Numbered from the stretch's first letter, positions 16,565-26,005 are shown. The stretch: DNA of 64,000 bases from Cohnella sp. SGD-V74 (GCF_003001675.1 NZ_PVYW01000026.1:62001-126000), one strand, 5' to 3'. Notes: generated from the sequence alone by a model not told the origin. Numbers and translations: made by a program.

Positions 16565-18163
16565 TCAGCCTTTTTGGCGGGTCGCCTCGTATTCGCTCGG
16601 GGACAGCCCGGTATGGCGCTTGAAGCTTTTGCTGAAATGCGCGGGATCGCCGTAGCCGACCATCTCCGCGACGTTCGTCAGACGCAGGTTGCGGCCGGAC
16701 GTCAGCAGCTCCTTCGCCTTCTGCATCCTCGTCTCGAACAAATAATCGCTGACGCTCATGCCGAGCCCTTCCTTGAATATTTTCAGCAGATAGCGCGGTT
16801 GAATGTAGAAATGCTTGGCCACGTCTTCCACCTTCAACTGGCTGTCCATATAGTGCGCATCGATGTATTCCCTGGCGGATGTCAGCAGGTTGCCCGATCT
16901 GGAGCGCTTCATGTTCCTGGAATGGCCCGCCACGCTCAAGTACAGGTCGGCGATCCATTCGAACGCCTCGTCCAGCGAAGACTTGTTCGTAATCGCCTCG
17001 AACGGGGAGAAGCTCGGCGGCAGGAAGTCGTCCACCTGCTTGCCGATCTCGTAAATGTACGTCAGGCACAGCGATACAAGCCCGGCCATAATCATGTGAA
17101 TGTACTCGCCGGACAGCTGCCGGTCGCGAATGTACTGCCGAATCTCCCCGAGCGCTTCCTTGATTTTCTCTTCCTCGTGCAGGCGCAGATGAATGAGCAA
17201 ATTCTCGTTCATCTCGCTCGGATAGAAGCCGATGTTCGCCGCCTGGGACGTCATGTCCCGGTAGACGAGCACGTCGGAGCGGTTCATCGAGATTTTGTTG
17301 CGCAGCGCGATGACCGACTCCTTGTAGGAGCGGCGGATCGACGGAATCCCTTGGCCCGCCGTGCCCAAGCCTACCGTTACGCGGAAGCCGAAGTGCTTGG
17401 AGATGAGCGCGCACAGCCTTGCGTATCCGTCGGGGGCGAAGCGTTCCGCCGCCTGCTCGTCCGAATATTGAAGCAGCGACACGACGCGGTTTTCCGGTCC
17501 GGTAAAATGATGGCTCGCCCCGCCGATCTGGATCAGATCGCTCAGCAGGTTGGCGATAATGTATTTGCGCAGGCGGATTTCCCCGGGGTCGGGCCACTGC
17601 TCGTGCAGGTTGTCCATCTCGACCGAGGCGACCTGGAAGACGCGGTCCGCTCCGCTCATCTGGAACGCTTCGAGCTGCTCGCGGATCGTCTCGTTGTCGT
17701 CGGCGTACTCGTTGCTGATCAAGAGGTTCAGGAAGCTCTCCTTCCACACTTGGCGCTCCTTCAGCGTCTTGTCGCGCTCGATGCGGTGCTTCTCCATCTC
17801 GCCCTTGATTTTGGCCAGCGCCACGATCAGCTCCTCCTCGTCGAACGGCTTGAGGATGTAATCGTCGACGCCGATTTTGAGCGCCTGCCTCGCGTACTCG
17901 AATTCGCTGTGTCCGGTGACGAGCAGCACGAATACGGACGGATGCTTCTCCTTGATCTTCGCCGCCAGGTCCATTCCGTTCATATAGGGCATGTTGATGT
18001 CGATGAAGGCGATGTCGGGGGTATCCCGTTCGATCAGTTCCAGCGCCTCCAGCCCGTTCTTCGCTTCTCCGATCAGCTCGAACCCGTGCGCCCGCCAGTC
18101 GATTACGTTTTTGAAGTACGTCCGGAATACCGCCTCGTCGTCCGCGAATATCACTTTATGCAT
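16565..18163 (-). CDS. YesN-type response regulator with AraC output domain
   Basis: 532 residues: a receiver domain (about 1-120, phospho-acceptor Asp55 in IAFIDINMP, Thr in LVTGHSEF, Lys in ILKPF), a long central region, and a C-terminal AraC double helix-turn-helix (VEDVAKHFYIQPRYLLKIFKE through YGDPAHFSKSFKRHTGLSPSEY). The ATG at 18163 overlaps the kinase stop by 8 nt (ATGCATAA) and has GGAG 9 nt upstream, so it is preferred over 18178. It is paired with the sensor kinase and sits just before importer 2, which it probably activates. Confidence 0.93.
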   Translation of the reverse strand: MHKVIFADDEAVFRTYFKNVIDWRAHGFELIGEAKNGLEALELIERDTPDIAFIDINMPYMNGMDLAAKIKEKHPSVFVLLVTGHSEFEYARQALKIGVDDYILKPFDEEELIVALAKIKGEMEKHRIERDKTLKERQVWKESFLNLLISNEYADDNETIREQLEAFQMSGADRVFQVASVEMDNLHEQWPDPGEIRLRKYIIANLLSDLIQIGGASHHFTGPENRVVSLLQYSDEQAAERFAPDGYARLCALISKHFGFRVTVGLGTAGQGIPSIRRSYKESVIALRNKISMNRSDVLVYRDMTSQAANIGFYPSEMNENLLIHLRLHEEEKIKEALGEIRQYIRDRQLSGEYIHMIMAGLVSLCLTYIYEIGKQVDDFLPPSFSPFEAITNKSSLDEAFEWIADLYLSVAGHSRNMKRSRSGNLLTSAREYIDAHYMDSQLKVEDVAKHFYIQPRYLLKIFKEGLGMSVSDYLFETRMQKAKELLTSGRNLRLTNVAEMVGYGDPAHFSKSFKRHTGLSPSEYEATRQKG

Positions 18164-19964
18164 GGGCTTGATCTCCATTCGTCATTGGAATTTCCACGGT
18201 GACCTCCGAGCCTTCCCCGGATGCGCTCCGAATGCGCAGGCCGTACCGTTCGCCGAAATACAGCTTGATCCGCTCGTCCACGCTCTTCAGCCCGAACGAG
18301 TTGCCGTCCGGCTTGCTCATCTTCCATCTGTCGAGCTCCTCCTCGGGAAACCCGACGCCGTCGTCGGATACGCTCAGCCCGATCCGGTCTCCGCTGCGAT
18401 ATGCCGTCACTTTAATATGGCCGAAGCTTCCCTTCTCCTTCAGCCCGTGATAGATGGCGTTCTCCACGAGCGGCTGCAGCGTCAGCTTCGGAATCGCGCA
18501 GTTGAGCAGCTCGGGCGGGATGTCGATGCGGAAGTCGAACAGATCCGAGTAGCGGGCGCTCTGGATGTACAGGTAGCTCTCCAGATTGCGCGCCTCTTCC
18601 CGCACCGTGATGATCTCCTTGCCGTTGCTGAGCGCGATCCGGTAGAAGTCGGCCAGCGCCTTCGTCGCCTTGCCCGCTTCAATGCTCTCCCCGGATTTGC
18701 ACAGCACGTAGATCAAATCGAGCGTATTGTAGAAAAAGTGCGGCTTGATCTGGTTCTGCACGAGCGCGAATTCGTATTCCCGCTTAAGCTGCTGCTCCTC
18801 CTTCACCTTGACCAGCAGATCGTTCACGCGGCCGAGCATGATGTTGAGGCCGGAGCCGAGAATGCCGATCTCGTCGCGGCTCTTCACCTCTACCGGGCGG
18901 TCTATGTTCTCGTCGCGGATGCGTCCGACGTGTTTGGCCAGCGAGATGATCGGCGTGGCGATCGCGCGGGACAGCACGATCGCTCCGACGAGGGCGAACA
19001 GCAGGCATATGCCTCCTACGATCAGAATGATCCGGGACACTTGGCGCGACTCGCGGGTCAAGTCGTGCAGGGCGACCTCGTTGACCAGCTTCCAGTTCAT
19101 CTGGCCGAACGGCGTCGCCGTCAGCAAAATTTTGTCGCCGGAGGGATCTTGCGTCTCCTTGATGACGACGTTCTCGGAATCGATCTCCGCTCTCTTCCGC
19201 GGCTCCAGCGGTTGAAGAAGCCGGCTCTCGTCGGCGGAGGAGATGACGACTCCCCGGTCGTCGGCAATATAATAGCCGGTCGTCGGGGACGGACCGACCG
19301 GATGGTAGACGGAGGACAGCGTTTTCTCGCTAACGTTCACGAACAAATAACCGAGCGTATCCATCGTCTCGGTGTCGAGTATTTTTTTGCCGACCGTCAG
19401 CACGGCCTTCTCTCTGTCCATGACCCAGTAGTCCCGGCGTTCCATCGGAAACCACTTCATGACGCCGTTGCTCGCCTGCACCTCGCGGAACATCGCGCTC
19501 GCCAACCCTTGGGCGTTCCCCTGCGTCAGTTCGACGTCCGTCGTGTACACGTTGCCGTAACGGTCGACGAAGACGGCCGACTCGACTTCCCGGAAGATCA
19601 TCTGGGCGAAGTCGAGCTTGTTCTCGATCTGGCTGCGCAGCACGTGGTCATCGCTGAGCGGCGTCGTGCCGACGGAAGCGTCGGGCGTATCCGGCGTCTT
19701 CAGCCTGACCTCCTTGTTGAGGTCCAGCATCGCGTTGTTGGCGAAGCTCTCGGCGTTGGCGACGATCGTATCGATTCTCGTCGTGATGAGCCGGGACTCG
19801 TCCTGCATGTTTTTCTTCGTCTTGGAGATGATCGCGTCCGTGTTGATCTGGTAGGACAGAAACCCCAGCAGCAGCAGGGGAATAAACACCAGGGGAAAAT
19901 AAATGAAGATGATCTTGTTCTGAATGCGTTGATTCCTGAACCAATTGCCGGCTCCGTCCCTCAT
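18156..19964 (-). CDS. YesM-type sensor histidine kinase
   Basis: 602 residues: helix 1 (about 18-38), a large extracellular sensor region, helix 2 (about 308-330), HAMP, then the His_kinase segment with His409 in QIKPHFFYN and an ATPase domain (VENAIYHGL, VSDDGVGFP, FGLKSVDERI). It senses an extracellular sugar, directly or through a binding protein, and phosphorylates the YesN partner. AAGGAG lies 10 nt before the ATG. An extended -10 promoter lies about 40 nt upstream, and palindromic element copy B lies beyond that. Confidence 0.93.
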   Translation of the reverse strand: MRDGAGNWFRNQRIQNKIIFIYFPLVFIPLLLLGFLSYQINTDAIISKTKKNMQDESRLITTRIDTIVANAESFANNAMLDLNKEVRLKTPDTPDASVGTTPLSDDHVLRSQIENKLDFAQMIFREVESAVFVDRYGNVYTTDVELTQGNAQGLASAMFREVQASNGVMKWFPMERRDYWVMDREKAVLTVGKKILDTETMDTLGYLFVNVSEKTLSSVYHPVGPSPTTGYYIADDRGVVISSADESRLLQPLEPRKRAEIDSENVVIKETQDPSGDKILLTATPFGQMNWKLVNEVALHDLTRESRQVSRIILIVGGICLLFALVGAIVLSRAIATPIISLAKHVGRIRDENIDRPVEVKSRDEIGILGSGLNIMLGRVNDLLVKVKEEQQLKREYEFALVQNQIKPHFFYNTLDLIYVLCKSGESIEAGKATKALADFYRIALSNGKEIITVREEARNLESYLYIQSARYSDLFDFRIDIPPELLNCAIPKLTLQPLVENAIYHGLKEKGSFGHIKVTAYRSGDRIGLSVSDDGVGFPEEELDRWKMSKPDGNSFGLKSVDERIKLYFGERYGLRIRSASGEGSEVTVEIPMTNGDQAHA

Positions 19965-20002
19965 CGTTATCGTCTCCTTGTCGCGGGCGTCGGATGAATA
20001 AC

Positions 20003-20011
20003 ATCATAGCA
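20003..20011 (-). promoter_or_regulatory. Extended -10 promoter of the YesM/YesN operon
   Basis: On the minus strand TGCTATGAT (TGn plus TATGAT) lies about 40 nt before the kinase ATG. A poor -35 is usual for extended -10 promoters. Confidence 0.55.
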
Positions 20012-20112
20012 CAGACGACTGGCGGGACGTAAAGACGGGTTGCCGGAGAAAGGAAGCGGGATTGTAGGGGAAGGGTTGCGCGAATGGGACGTTTCATAGG
20101 CCGGCGGCTAAC

Positions 20113-20299
20113 GGGGCTGCCCTCTTAAGTCAGGCAACAGAATCATCGAAAAAGGGGAGGGGTATGTATCTTCTGTAGAGCGAAGCGCCTGCCTCTTACG
20201 GTCATGAAATTACCTTGTCACGGGTTTAACCATTCCGGATTTCATGACCGTAACAGCAGCGGAAGAAGATATATACACCGGACTGATTCATCGATGATT
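20113..20299 (-). repeat. MITE-like palindromic element, copy B
   Basis: The inner helix pairs ttacggtcatgaaat (left) with atttcatgaccgtaa (right). Outer arms include agaatcatcga at 20139-20149 and tcgatgattct at 20291-20301. The loop (20221-20236) matches the other copies on the minus strand. A degenerate left terminal repeat (gggctgccctcttaag) is present, while the right end abuts or overlaps the stop of the AraC gene. It fills the 335-bp gap between the kinase and the AraC gene, which otherwise holds only the kinase promoter. Confidence 0.75.
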
Positions 20300-21244
20300 C
20301 TACGCGTTGCCGAGCCAACCCTTAATTTTCTCCAGAATGAAGTCGCTGTACAGATCGTTATGCTGCTCATGGACCGACGCGGGCGCCGACGACCTTCCCC
20401 CGGCCGCTTCTTCGTTGCCGAGGATCATCTTTTTGTACCGGTACGGACTCATCCTGTACTTGAGCTTGAACGAGCGATTAAACGATTTGACGTTCGGGTA
20501 GCCGACGCTCAGCGCCAATTCGGTAATCGTCCTGGACGATTCGGACAGCAGCAGCTCCACAGCCTTCTGCAGCCTGACCTGATTCAGACACTCCGAGAAC
20601 GTCAAGCCGACCTTCTCCTTGAAGAAATGCGACAAGTAATACGCACTCAGAAACTCCTCTTTCGCCACGTCTCTCAGACTGATCGGCAGTTGGTAGTTCT
20701 CGTTGATGTAGGCGATCACCCGGTTCAGCCGGTTGAAGTCGACGTCGGACATCGCGTTCGGAGCCTGGTCGAGCATCCGGTGGGGCACTTTGCGAAGCAA
20801 ATCGCTGATGAAACGGTACAGCAGCGACATGATTTGAATCTGGTAGCCCCTCTTCTTCTGGCACATTTCAAGCACGATGCCGGCCAACGCGCGCTTGATT
20901 TCCGCTACGGTGTCGGGATGAACCCACTGCTCGCGCTGCACGGACAACTGGGAGAAATCGTACCCGTGCTGCTTCAGAAACTGCAGATCCAACTGGACGA
21001 TCAATACGGCGTCGGCGTGTCCCGGGCAATGCGAGGCATGGATTTCGTTGCAATTCATGATCAGAATTTCGCCTTCCTGCAGCGTATACTGCGCTTTCGT
21101 CGTGCGAATGACGACAGAGCCTTGCAGCACGAAGAAGATTTCCAATTCCTTATGCCAATGGTAGCTGTAGCTCTTACGGCGATGCATGACGAGCCGGATG
21201 GGAAGACTTTCTTCGAGTTCGATCATCTTGTACGCGTATTCCAT
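20300..21244 (-). CDS. AraC-family regulator with N-terminal cupin
   Basis: 314 residues. The cupin-like N-terminus (YSYHWHKELEIFFVLQGSVV, LQEGEILIMNCNEIHAS) binds a ligand in this family. The C-terminal AraC domain spans about residues 180-280 (ISLRDVAKEEFLSAYYLSHFFKEKVG, VGYPNVKSFNRSFKLKYRMSPYRY). It is the last gene of the nine-gene operon beginning with binding protein 27020-28621 and is probably its own regulator. The ribosome site is weak. Its stop codon touches palindromic element copy B, so the C-terminal tail may have been shaped by that insertion. Confidence 0.87.
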   Translation of the reverse strand: MEYAYKMIELEESLPIRLVMHRRKSYSYHWHKELEIFFVLQGSVVIRTTKAQYTLQEGEILIMNCNEIHASHCPGHADAVLIVQLDLQFLKQHGYDFSQLSVQREQWVHPDTVAEIKRALAGIVLEMCQKKRGYQIQIMSLLYRFISDLLRKVPHRMLDQAPNAMSDVDFNRLNRVIAYINENYQLPISLRDVAKEEFLSAYYLSHFFKEKVGLTFSECLNQVRLQKAVELLLSESSRTITELALSVGYPNVKSFNRSFKLKYRMSPYRYKKMILGNEEAAGGRSSAPASVHEQHNDLYSDFILEKIKGWLGNA

Positions 21245-21287
21245 CGTCTGCCAACCTCATCTCTCGCTTAGCCTCGAAGAAGCGACC

Positions 21288-22004
21288 TCACCAAGGCCAT
21301 TCTTTCCCCGACCAATCCCTCATGACCAATCGGCCGTTCGCTTCTCCCGGCTCGACGAAATAACGCGCCGCGGCTTCCGCCACCTCGTCGGCTTCCAGCT
21401 CGCCTTCCTCGCTCTTGACGCCGGACATATACGTCTTCATCCACCCCGGATGAAAGAGCCGGAAGGTGTAGCCTTCGGGACGCAGCTGTTCGTACAGACG
21501 CATCGTCCCCATATTAAGCGCGGCTTTGGACATGCAGTAGCCGTACCATGCGCGGCGTTCGCAGCGTTCGACGCTGCCCGCCTCCGACGAGACGACGCAC
21601 TGCCGCTTCATGGAGCCGGCGTCCGTCAACCCCAGGAACGCTTCGGTCACGCGCAGCATGCCCAAGGCATTGATATTGTAAATTCTTTTCATATCCCCGT
21701 AATCCAGCCCGCCTCTGAGGTCCAGATCCTTCAACGGCGTGGATACGGCCGCATTGTGGATCACGAGATCGACGGAATTCGTCTGCGCCGAAGCCAGCTT
21801 CGCCGCTATGTGTACCGACTCATCCGAGCCAATGTCCAGGGGAACGATGACCAATCGCTCCCCGTACCTCTCGGCCAACGCCGGCAATTCGGGCCAATCC
21901 TCCAAGTAGCGGCCGGCAATGACGCGCCAACCGTCGGACAGCAGCCGCGCCGTCAGCGCAAATCCCAAGCCCCGATCCGCGCCGGTAACAAGTGCCGTGT
22001 GCAT
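21288..22004 (-). CDS. Short-chain dehydrogenase/reductase with intact active site
   Basis: 238 residues. The NAD(P) motif is TGADRGLG near the N-terminus; NAAVS, a Ser in CVVSSEAGSV and YCMSK (Tyr and Lys catalytic) are all present. It would oxidise or reduce a hydroxyl/keto group of the imported compound. It lies 57 nt downstream of a second SDR-like gene with which it shares the EGYTFR segment, suggesting the two arose by duplication. The substrate is unknown. Confidence 0.88.
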   Translation of the reverse strand: MHTALVTGADRGLGFALTARLLSDGWRVIAGRYLEDWPELPALAERYGERLVIVPLDIGSDESVHIAAKLASAQTNSVDLVIHNAAVSTPLKDLDLRGGLDYGDMKRIYNINALGMLRVTEAFLGLTDAGSMKRQCVVSSEAGSVERCERRAWYGYCMSKAALNMGTMRLYEQLRPEGYTFRLFHPGWMKTYMSGVKSEEGELEADEVAEAAARYFVEPGEANGRLVMRDWSGKEWPW

Positions 22005-22061
22005 CCCCTTACTCCCCTTTCGCTTCCGCGCAATATCGTCCCATCGGATGCTTCTGCGCCG

Positions 22062-22712
22062 CTACTCCATTCGGAAAACCCGGAGAACCTCCTGGTCGGC
22101 CAAGTCGGACAAGACGCGGCATGCCCCGGCGGCCAGCTCCTCCCGCGGCTCCTCCCGCTCCCTCTCCAAGTCCAGCACCGCCGCCCGGAACGTATAGCCT
22201 TCGCCGCCCAGCGCGTTGGCCATGATTTGGACCGACATCCGCCTTGCCGCAAGCGACATATCGTACCCAAGATGGCGAGCTCCCATCGGCTCCGTCAGGC
22301 TGTCCCGCACGTCGGACAGCAAGCCGATTCGCTTGCTCCCTTCGCCCATGCAAGGCAGCAGCGCCTCGATCGCGCGCAGCGGCCCGAGCGCGTTGTAGTC
22401 GTACAGTTCCATCGCCTCGCCGCTGTCGAAACCTTCGCGCAGCGCGAACTCCTTGCGATTGTCGAGGCAGATTATCGCCAGATCGATCCGCCCCATCGTT
22501 TCGCCCGCCTTCGCGGCCATCGCCCGGACGGAAGCCTCCTCTAGAGGATTAAACCAAACCCGCTCCAATTCGTCGGTCCCCGCAGCCGCTTCGTTTCCCG
22601 CGCCGCCTGCCCTGGCGGCCAGCACCGCGTTGCCCTCATCCCGCCAAACCCGGCACATCCGATCCGCGAAAGGATGTTCGGCGCCTATCACGACTATGTG
22701 TTTCCCCGCCAC
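22062..22712 (-). CDS. Degenerate SDR-fold protein lacking the catalytic lysine
   Basis: 216 residues with a Rossmann-like start (MAGKHIVVIGAEHPFADRM), but the glycine-rich TGxxxGxG motif is not preserved. Where an active SDR has YxxxK this protein reads GYDMSLAARRM, with Leu in place of Lys. It is probably catalytically inactive or has changed function, perhaps as a structural partner of the intact SDR next door. The start codon is GTG (22710-22712) with AAGGGGG upstream. It belongs to the importer 3 operon, between the ThuA gene (27 nt) and the active SDR. Confidence 0.8.
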   Translation of the reverse strand: MAGKHIVVIGAEHPFADRMCRVWRDEGNAVLAARAGGAGNEAAAGTDELERVWFNPLEEASVRAMAAKAGETMGRIDLAIICLDNRKEFALREGFDSGEAMELYDYNALGPLRAIEALLPCMGEGSKRIGLLSDVRDSLTEPMGARHLGYDMSLAARRMSVQIMANALGGEGYTFRAAVLDLEREREEPREELAAGACRVLSDLADQEVLRVFRME

Positions 22713-22739
22713 TTCACCCGCCCCCTTCCATACATCGTC

Positions 22740-23471
22740 TTATTCCGTTATTTCGCCGCCTGCGGAGTCGATTCCTCCGGCTTTTCCGGCGCACCACCTC
22801 ACGCCGCCGGCGATCAGCTCCCGATAGGCGGGTTCCCTCCACACCTCGAGGTAATGTCCGGGCGTAAGCGTGCAGACTTTCCCTTGTCCATAAGCTCTGC
22901 TCCACCCCGCCGCCTGCATGCCGTGCTCCGACGCGGCCGTCAGGAAGACGTCAAGCGACTCGTCGGCCATGTCCATCATGTAGTGCTCGTCGTGAACGAC
23001 GACATCGCCCTCGCTCCTTGCGGGAAAAGGAGCCCTGTCGGCGCTAACCGTCAACGTAACCGGACACGGCTCCGGGTGATAAGCGAACACGCCGCCGATA
23101 AACCGGCAAAATACCGGATCGTCCTTGAAGCCGGCAGTCCCCGCGTGAATGACGGCAAGTCCTCCTCCGCCCTCCACGTAGGCCATGATCGCGCCTTTGA
23201 TCTCCGCCGTCAGCCATGGCGCGGAATCGTCCTCGGATACATGATTCAACTTGGCGAGCACCACGACGTCCTTATCCGCCAGCCAGGAATCGATCGACCG
23301 CTCCCCTTGCAGCGGCAGCGGCTCCAGCGTCCAAGGTTCATCCTCTCGTGCCGATTGTCCGCCCGTTTCCCGAAGAGCTCCCTCTCCGTTCTCTCCCAGC
23401 GCCTCCCGCAATCCGGTCAGGACGACCTCCGCAGGATGCCAACGGTCTCCGCACAATACGCCCACCTTCAT
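22740..23471 (-). CDS. ThuA-like domain protein
   Basis: 243 residues of the ThuA/class I glutamine amidotransferase-like fold: MKVGVLCGDRWHPAEVV, DVVVLAKLNHV, GGGLAVIHAGTAGF and a His-rich stretch VHDEHYMMD. ThuA proteins are associated with trehalose and other sugar metabolism, but the reaction is not firmly established. The ATG (AGGAGG upstream) is overlapped by ATGA with the stop of a neighbour: the ThuA start at 23471 overlaps the esterase stop at 23468. It therefore follows the esterase in the same transcript. Confidence 0.85.
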   Translation of the reverse strand: MKVGVLCGDRWHPAEVVLTGLREALGENGEGALRETGGQSAREDEPWTLEPLPLQGERSIDSWLADKDVVVLAKLNHVSEDDSAPWLTAEIKGAIMAYVEGGGGLAVIHAGTAGFKDDPVFCRFIGGVFAYHPEPCPVTLTVSADRAPFPARSEGDVVVHDEHYMMDMADESLDVFLTAASEHGMQAAGWSRAYGQGKVCTLTPGHYLEVWREPAYRELIAGGVRWCAGKAGGIDSAGGEITE

Positions 23472-24253
23472 CGCTCTGCGCCTCCTTCGTCAATCGGCAG
23501 CCACTCCAGCACGCGGCGAATCTGCTCGTCCCAATACGTCCACTCGTGCCCTCTGCCCTCGTCAACCGAGTAAGTCAAATCCACTCTGCCCTCGAATTGC
23601 CGGTAAAAGCTCTCGTTAATCGAGAAATTATGATCCAACGTTCCGCAAGCTTGATAAAACTTCGGCAGCTCCGCGCCCGACCGCAAATGGTTCTCCAGCA
23701 CATAGGCCAGATCGTTGTCGCTGCCCTCGTACTCCCGCTCGGAGCCGAACGTGAGATGCGCCATTCGCAGCATCATCTGGTTGTTGATGCCCGGCGACGG
23801 GCCGAGCCGGTCGCGCTGATCGAGGCTGCCGGACAGGCTGGCCACGGCGGCGAACTTGTCCGGACGCGTTATGCCGAGCTTGAAGGCGCCGTAGCCGCCC
23901 ATGGACAAGCCCGCCGCGAACGTGTCCTCCCTGCGGTCCGACGCATGGAACAACCCTTTCACGACCGCCGGCAGCTCTTCGGCCAAATAGGCGAAATACG
24001 GAAAGCCGTATTTCTGATCGCTGTAGAAGCTGTACTGCACCGACGGCATCACGACGATGAGGTTCTTGCCTTCCACATGCCTCTCGATGGAGCTGAAGCG
24101 ATGCCAGCTCGTATGGTTGTCGGAGCCGCCGTGAAGCAAATACAGCACCGCGCAGCCGTCCGCCCCTCCCGCCCGCCGCTCCGGCGCGATGACGTTAATC
24201 GTGCTGGCCAGCGCCAAAGTCTCGGAATAGAACTCCACTTGCAGAAAAGCCAT
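23468..24253 (-). CDS. Alpha/beta-hydrolase esterase (esterase D / FrmB-like)
   Basis: 261 residues. The nucleophile elbow is GLSMGGYGA (Ser117), the oxyanion region is LLHGGSDNHTSW, and the triad is probably completed by Asp208 (TLDHNF) and His236 (GRGHEW). There is no signal peptide. In sugar operons such enzymes usually remove acetyl, feruloyl or other acyl groups from oligosaccharides; S-formylglutathione hydrolase is an alternative but has no supporting neighbour. It sits between the TauE/SafE permease gene (22 nt) and ThuA, so it probably processes the compound brought in by importer 3. Confidence 0.87.
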   Translation of the reverse strand: MAFLQVEFYSETLALASTINVIAPERRAGGADGCAVLYLLHGGSDNHTSWHRFSSIERHVEGKNLIVVMPSVQYSFYSDQKYGFPYFAYLAEELPAVVKGLFHASDRREDTFAAGLSMGGYGAFKLGITRPDKFAAVASLSGSLDQRDRLGPSPGINNQMMLRMAHLTFGSEREYEGSDNDLAYVLENHLRSGAELPKFYQACGTLDHNFSINESFYRQFEGRVDLTYSVDEGRGHEWTYWDEQIRRVLEWLPIDEGGAER

Positions 24254-24275
24254 GTTCTTCCTCCCCTTTCTTCGA

Positions 24276-25064
24276 TCAGAACAGCAGCAGCGTCGCGCCC
24301 AGCATCGGCGTAAGCACCATGGCCGATTTCAACACGGCTTCGGGCAGACGCTTCGTGAATTTGGCGCCGATATACGAACCCGCCGTAATGGCTGCCAGCA
24401 CAACGGCGAGCAGCTTCAAGTCCAAATTGCCCGTGCCGTAAAATCCGGCTCCTCCCGCGACGGCGATCGGCGCGATGACCAGCATCGTCGTGCCCGCCGC
24501 CTGCGACACCTTCATTCCGAGAATCACCATCAGCGAAATTTGGATAAACGGCGTCGCCCCGACGCCGAACAGTCCCGACAACGCGCCGCAGGCCAAGCCG
24601 ATCACTCCCGACTTCGGCCAGGATACGGGACGAGCATCCTCTTCGCCCTCCTCCCGCGACTCCGCCGCCTTGCGCCGGCGGCTGACCATGTACATGCGCA
24701 GCCACAGCATGCCGGAGGACAGGTACAGGACGGCCGCGGTCATATATTTAAGCGCTCCTCCGTCGATGCCCACCGACACCTGCGAGCAGATCCACGCGCC
24801 GCAAGCGCCGAACACCCCGACGACGAGCCCTGTTTTCAACGCGACGTTGCCTTCCCGGTAATGGCTGATCGTCCCCGATACGGAAGAGAAAATCATCGCC
24901 GACAGCGCCGTTCCGAGCGCCGTATGGATCGGCAGGCCGAACGCCGTCGTCAGGATGGAAATAATAAAGCCCGAACCTCCCGCGCCCACGAACCCAAGAA
25001 GAAGCCCCGCGCCGAAAATCGCCAGGAAAATGCTTGCAGCCAGTATGTCGTCCATCTCCTTCAA
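24276..25064 (-). CDS. TauE/SafE-family membrane permease (sulfite/organosulfonate export type)
   Basis: 262 residues, about eight hydrophobic helices with the internal duplication of this family: LLLGFVGAGGSGFIISILTT in the first half and LACGALSGLFGVGATPFIQ in the second. Family members export sulfite, sulfoacetate or similar anions. The start is probably TTG at 25064 (GGGAG 9 nt upstream), because the ATG at 25055 has AAGGAG directly abutting it. It lies inside the importer 3 operon, which is unusual for a sugar operon and hints at a sulfur-containing or otherwise anionic product. Confidence 0.85.
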   Translation of the reverse strand: MKEMDDILAASIFLAIFGAGLLLGFVGAGGSGFIISILTTAFGLPIHTALGTALSAMIFSSVSGTISHYREGNVALKTGLVVGVFGACGAWICSQVSVGIDGGALKYMTAAVLYLSSGMLWLRMYMVSRRRKAAESREEGEEDARPVSWPKSGVIGLACGALSGLFGVGATPFIQISLMVILGMKVSQAAGTTMLVIAPIAVAGGAGFYGTGNLDLKLLAVVLAAITAGSYIGAKFTKRLPEAVLKSAMVLTPMLGATLLLF

Positions 25065-25120
25065 CCCGCACGGCTCCCTATCGGATGCCCGCCAAGTTCT
25101 CTTTCTCTATAGCTCCCTCG

Positions 25121-25993
25121 CTATCCTTTAATCGAACCGATCATTGCGCCTTTTACGAAATGCTTCTGCAGAAACGGATACACGAGCAGAATCGGCAGCG
25201 TAGCCAGCAAAATGGACGCCGAGCGCACGGTGAAGGCCGACACCTGGATCTGGTCGCCGTTCGGCCCGTTGCCCGAGCTTTGCACCGCGTGGTCGATCAA
25301 GTTGCGCAGCACCGCCTGCAATTGCCATTTGCCCTTGTCCGTAATGTACAGAATCGTGGAGAAAAAATCGTTCCAGTACATGACCGCCATGAACAAGCCG
25401 ATCGTCGCCAGCACCGCCTTCGACAGCGGCAGCACGACGCGGAAAAACACGGTCAAATCGTTGGCGCCGTCTATCTTCGCCGCTTCCTCCACCTCTTCGG
25501 GCAGGCCGACGAAAAAGCTGCGCATCACGAACACGTTAAACGCGGATATCGTGCCGGGAACGATGAGCGCCCACAGCGTATCCAGCATATGGAGCTCCTT
25601 CAGCAGCAAGTAATTGGGCACGAGCCCGCCGTTGAACAGCATCGTGAACAAAATAAAAAACGAAACCGCCATTCTCCCCTGCAGACGTTTCTTGGAAATC
25701 GCATAGGCGGTCGTAGCCGTCAGGAAGGTGCCGATTACCGTGCCCGCGATCGTAACGATGACGGATACCCGGAACCCCGACCAGAACGAAGCGTCACCGA
25801 GCACCGCGATATACGCGTCCCACGAAAATCCTTTCGGCCACAAATACAGTCCTCCGAGCGCCGTCAGCTTCGGATCGCTTAACGACGCCATAACGAGATA
25901 CCAAAACGGATAAATCATGGCGACCGTCAGCAGCAGCATGACCGAACGGTTGATGACGCCGAATATGCGCTCTCCGCGCGAAATGCCTAGCAT
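25121..25993 (-). CDS. Carbohydrate ABC permease (LplC-like), importer 3
   Basis: 290 residues, six helices. The EAA loop EEAAKIDGANDLTVFFRVVLP and C-terminal KGAMIGSIKG are nearly the same as in the 35102-35977 permease of importer 5, so the two importers are paralogous. A GGGAGGG site precedes the ATG, 12 nt after the partner permease. It is the third gene of the 28.6-20.3 kb operon. Confidence 0.93.
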   Translation of the reverse strand: MLGISRGERIFGVINRSVMLLLTVAMIYPFWYLVMASLSDPKLTALGGLYLWPKGFSWDAYIAVLGDASFWSGFRVSVIVTIAGTVIGTFLTATTAYAISKKRLQGRMAVSFFILFTMLFNGGLVPNYLLLKELHMLDTLWALIVPGTISAFNVFVMRSFFVGLPEEVEEAAKIDGANDLTVFFRVVLPLSKAVLATIGLFMAVMYWNDFFSTILYITDKGKWQLQAVLRNLIDHAVQSSGNGPNGDQIQVSAFTVRSASILLATLPILLVYPFLQKHFVKGAMIGSIKG

Positions 25994-26005
25994 TGCCGTC
26001 CCTCC

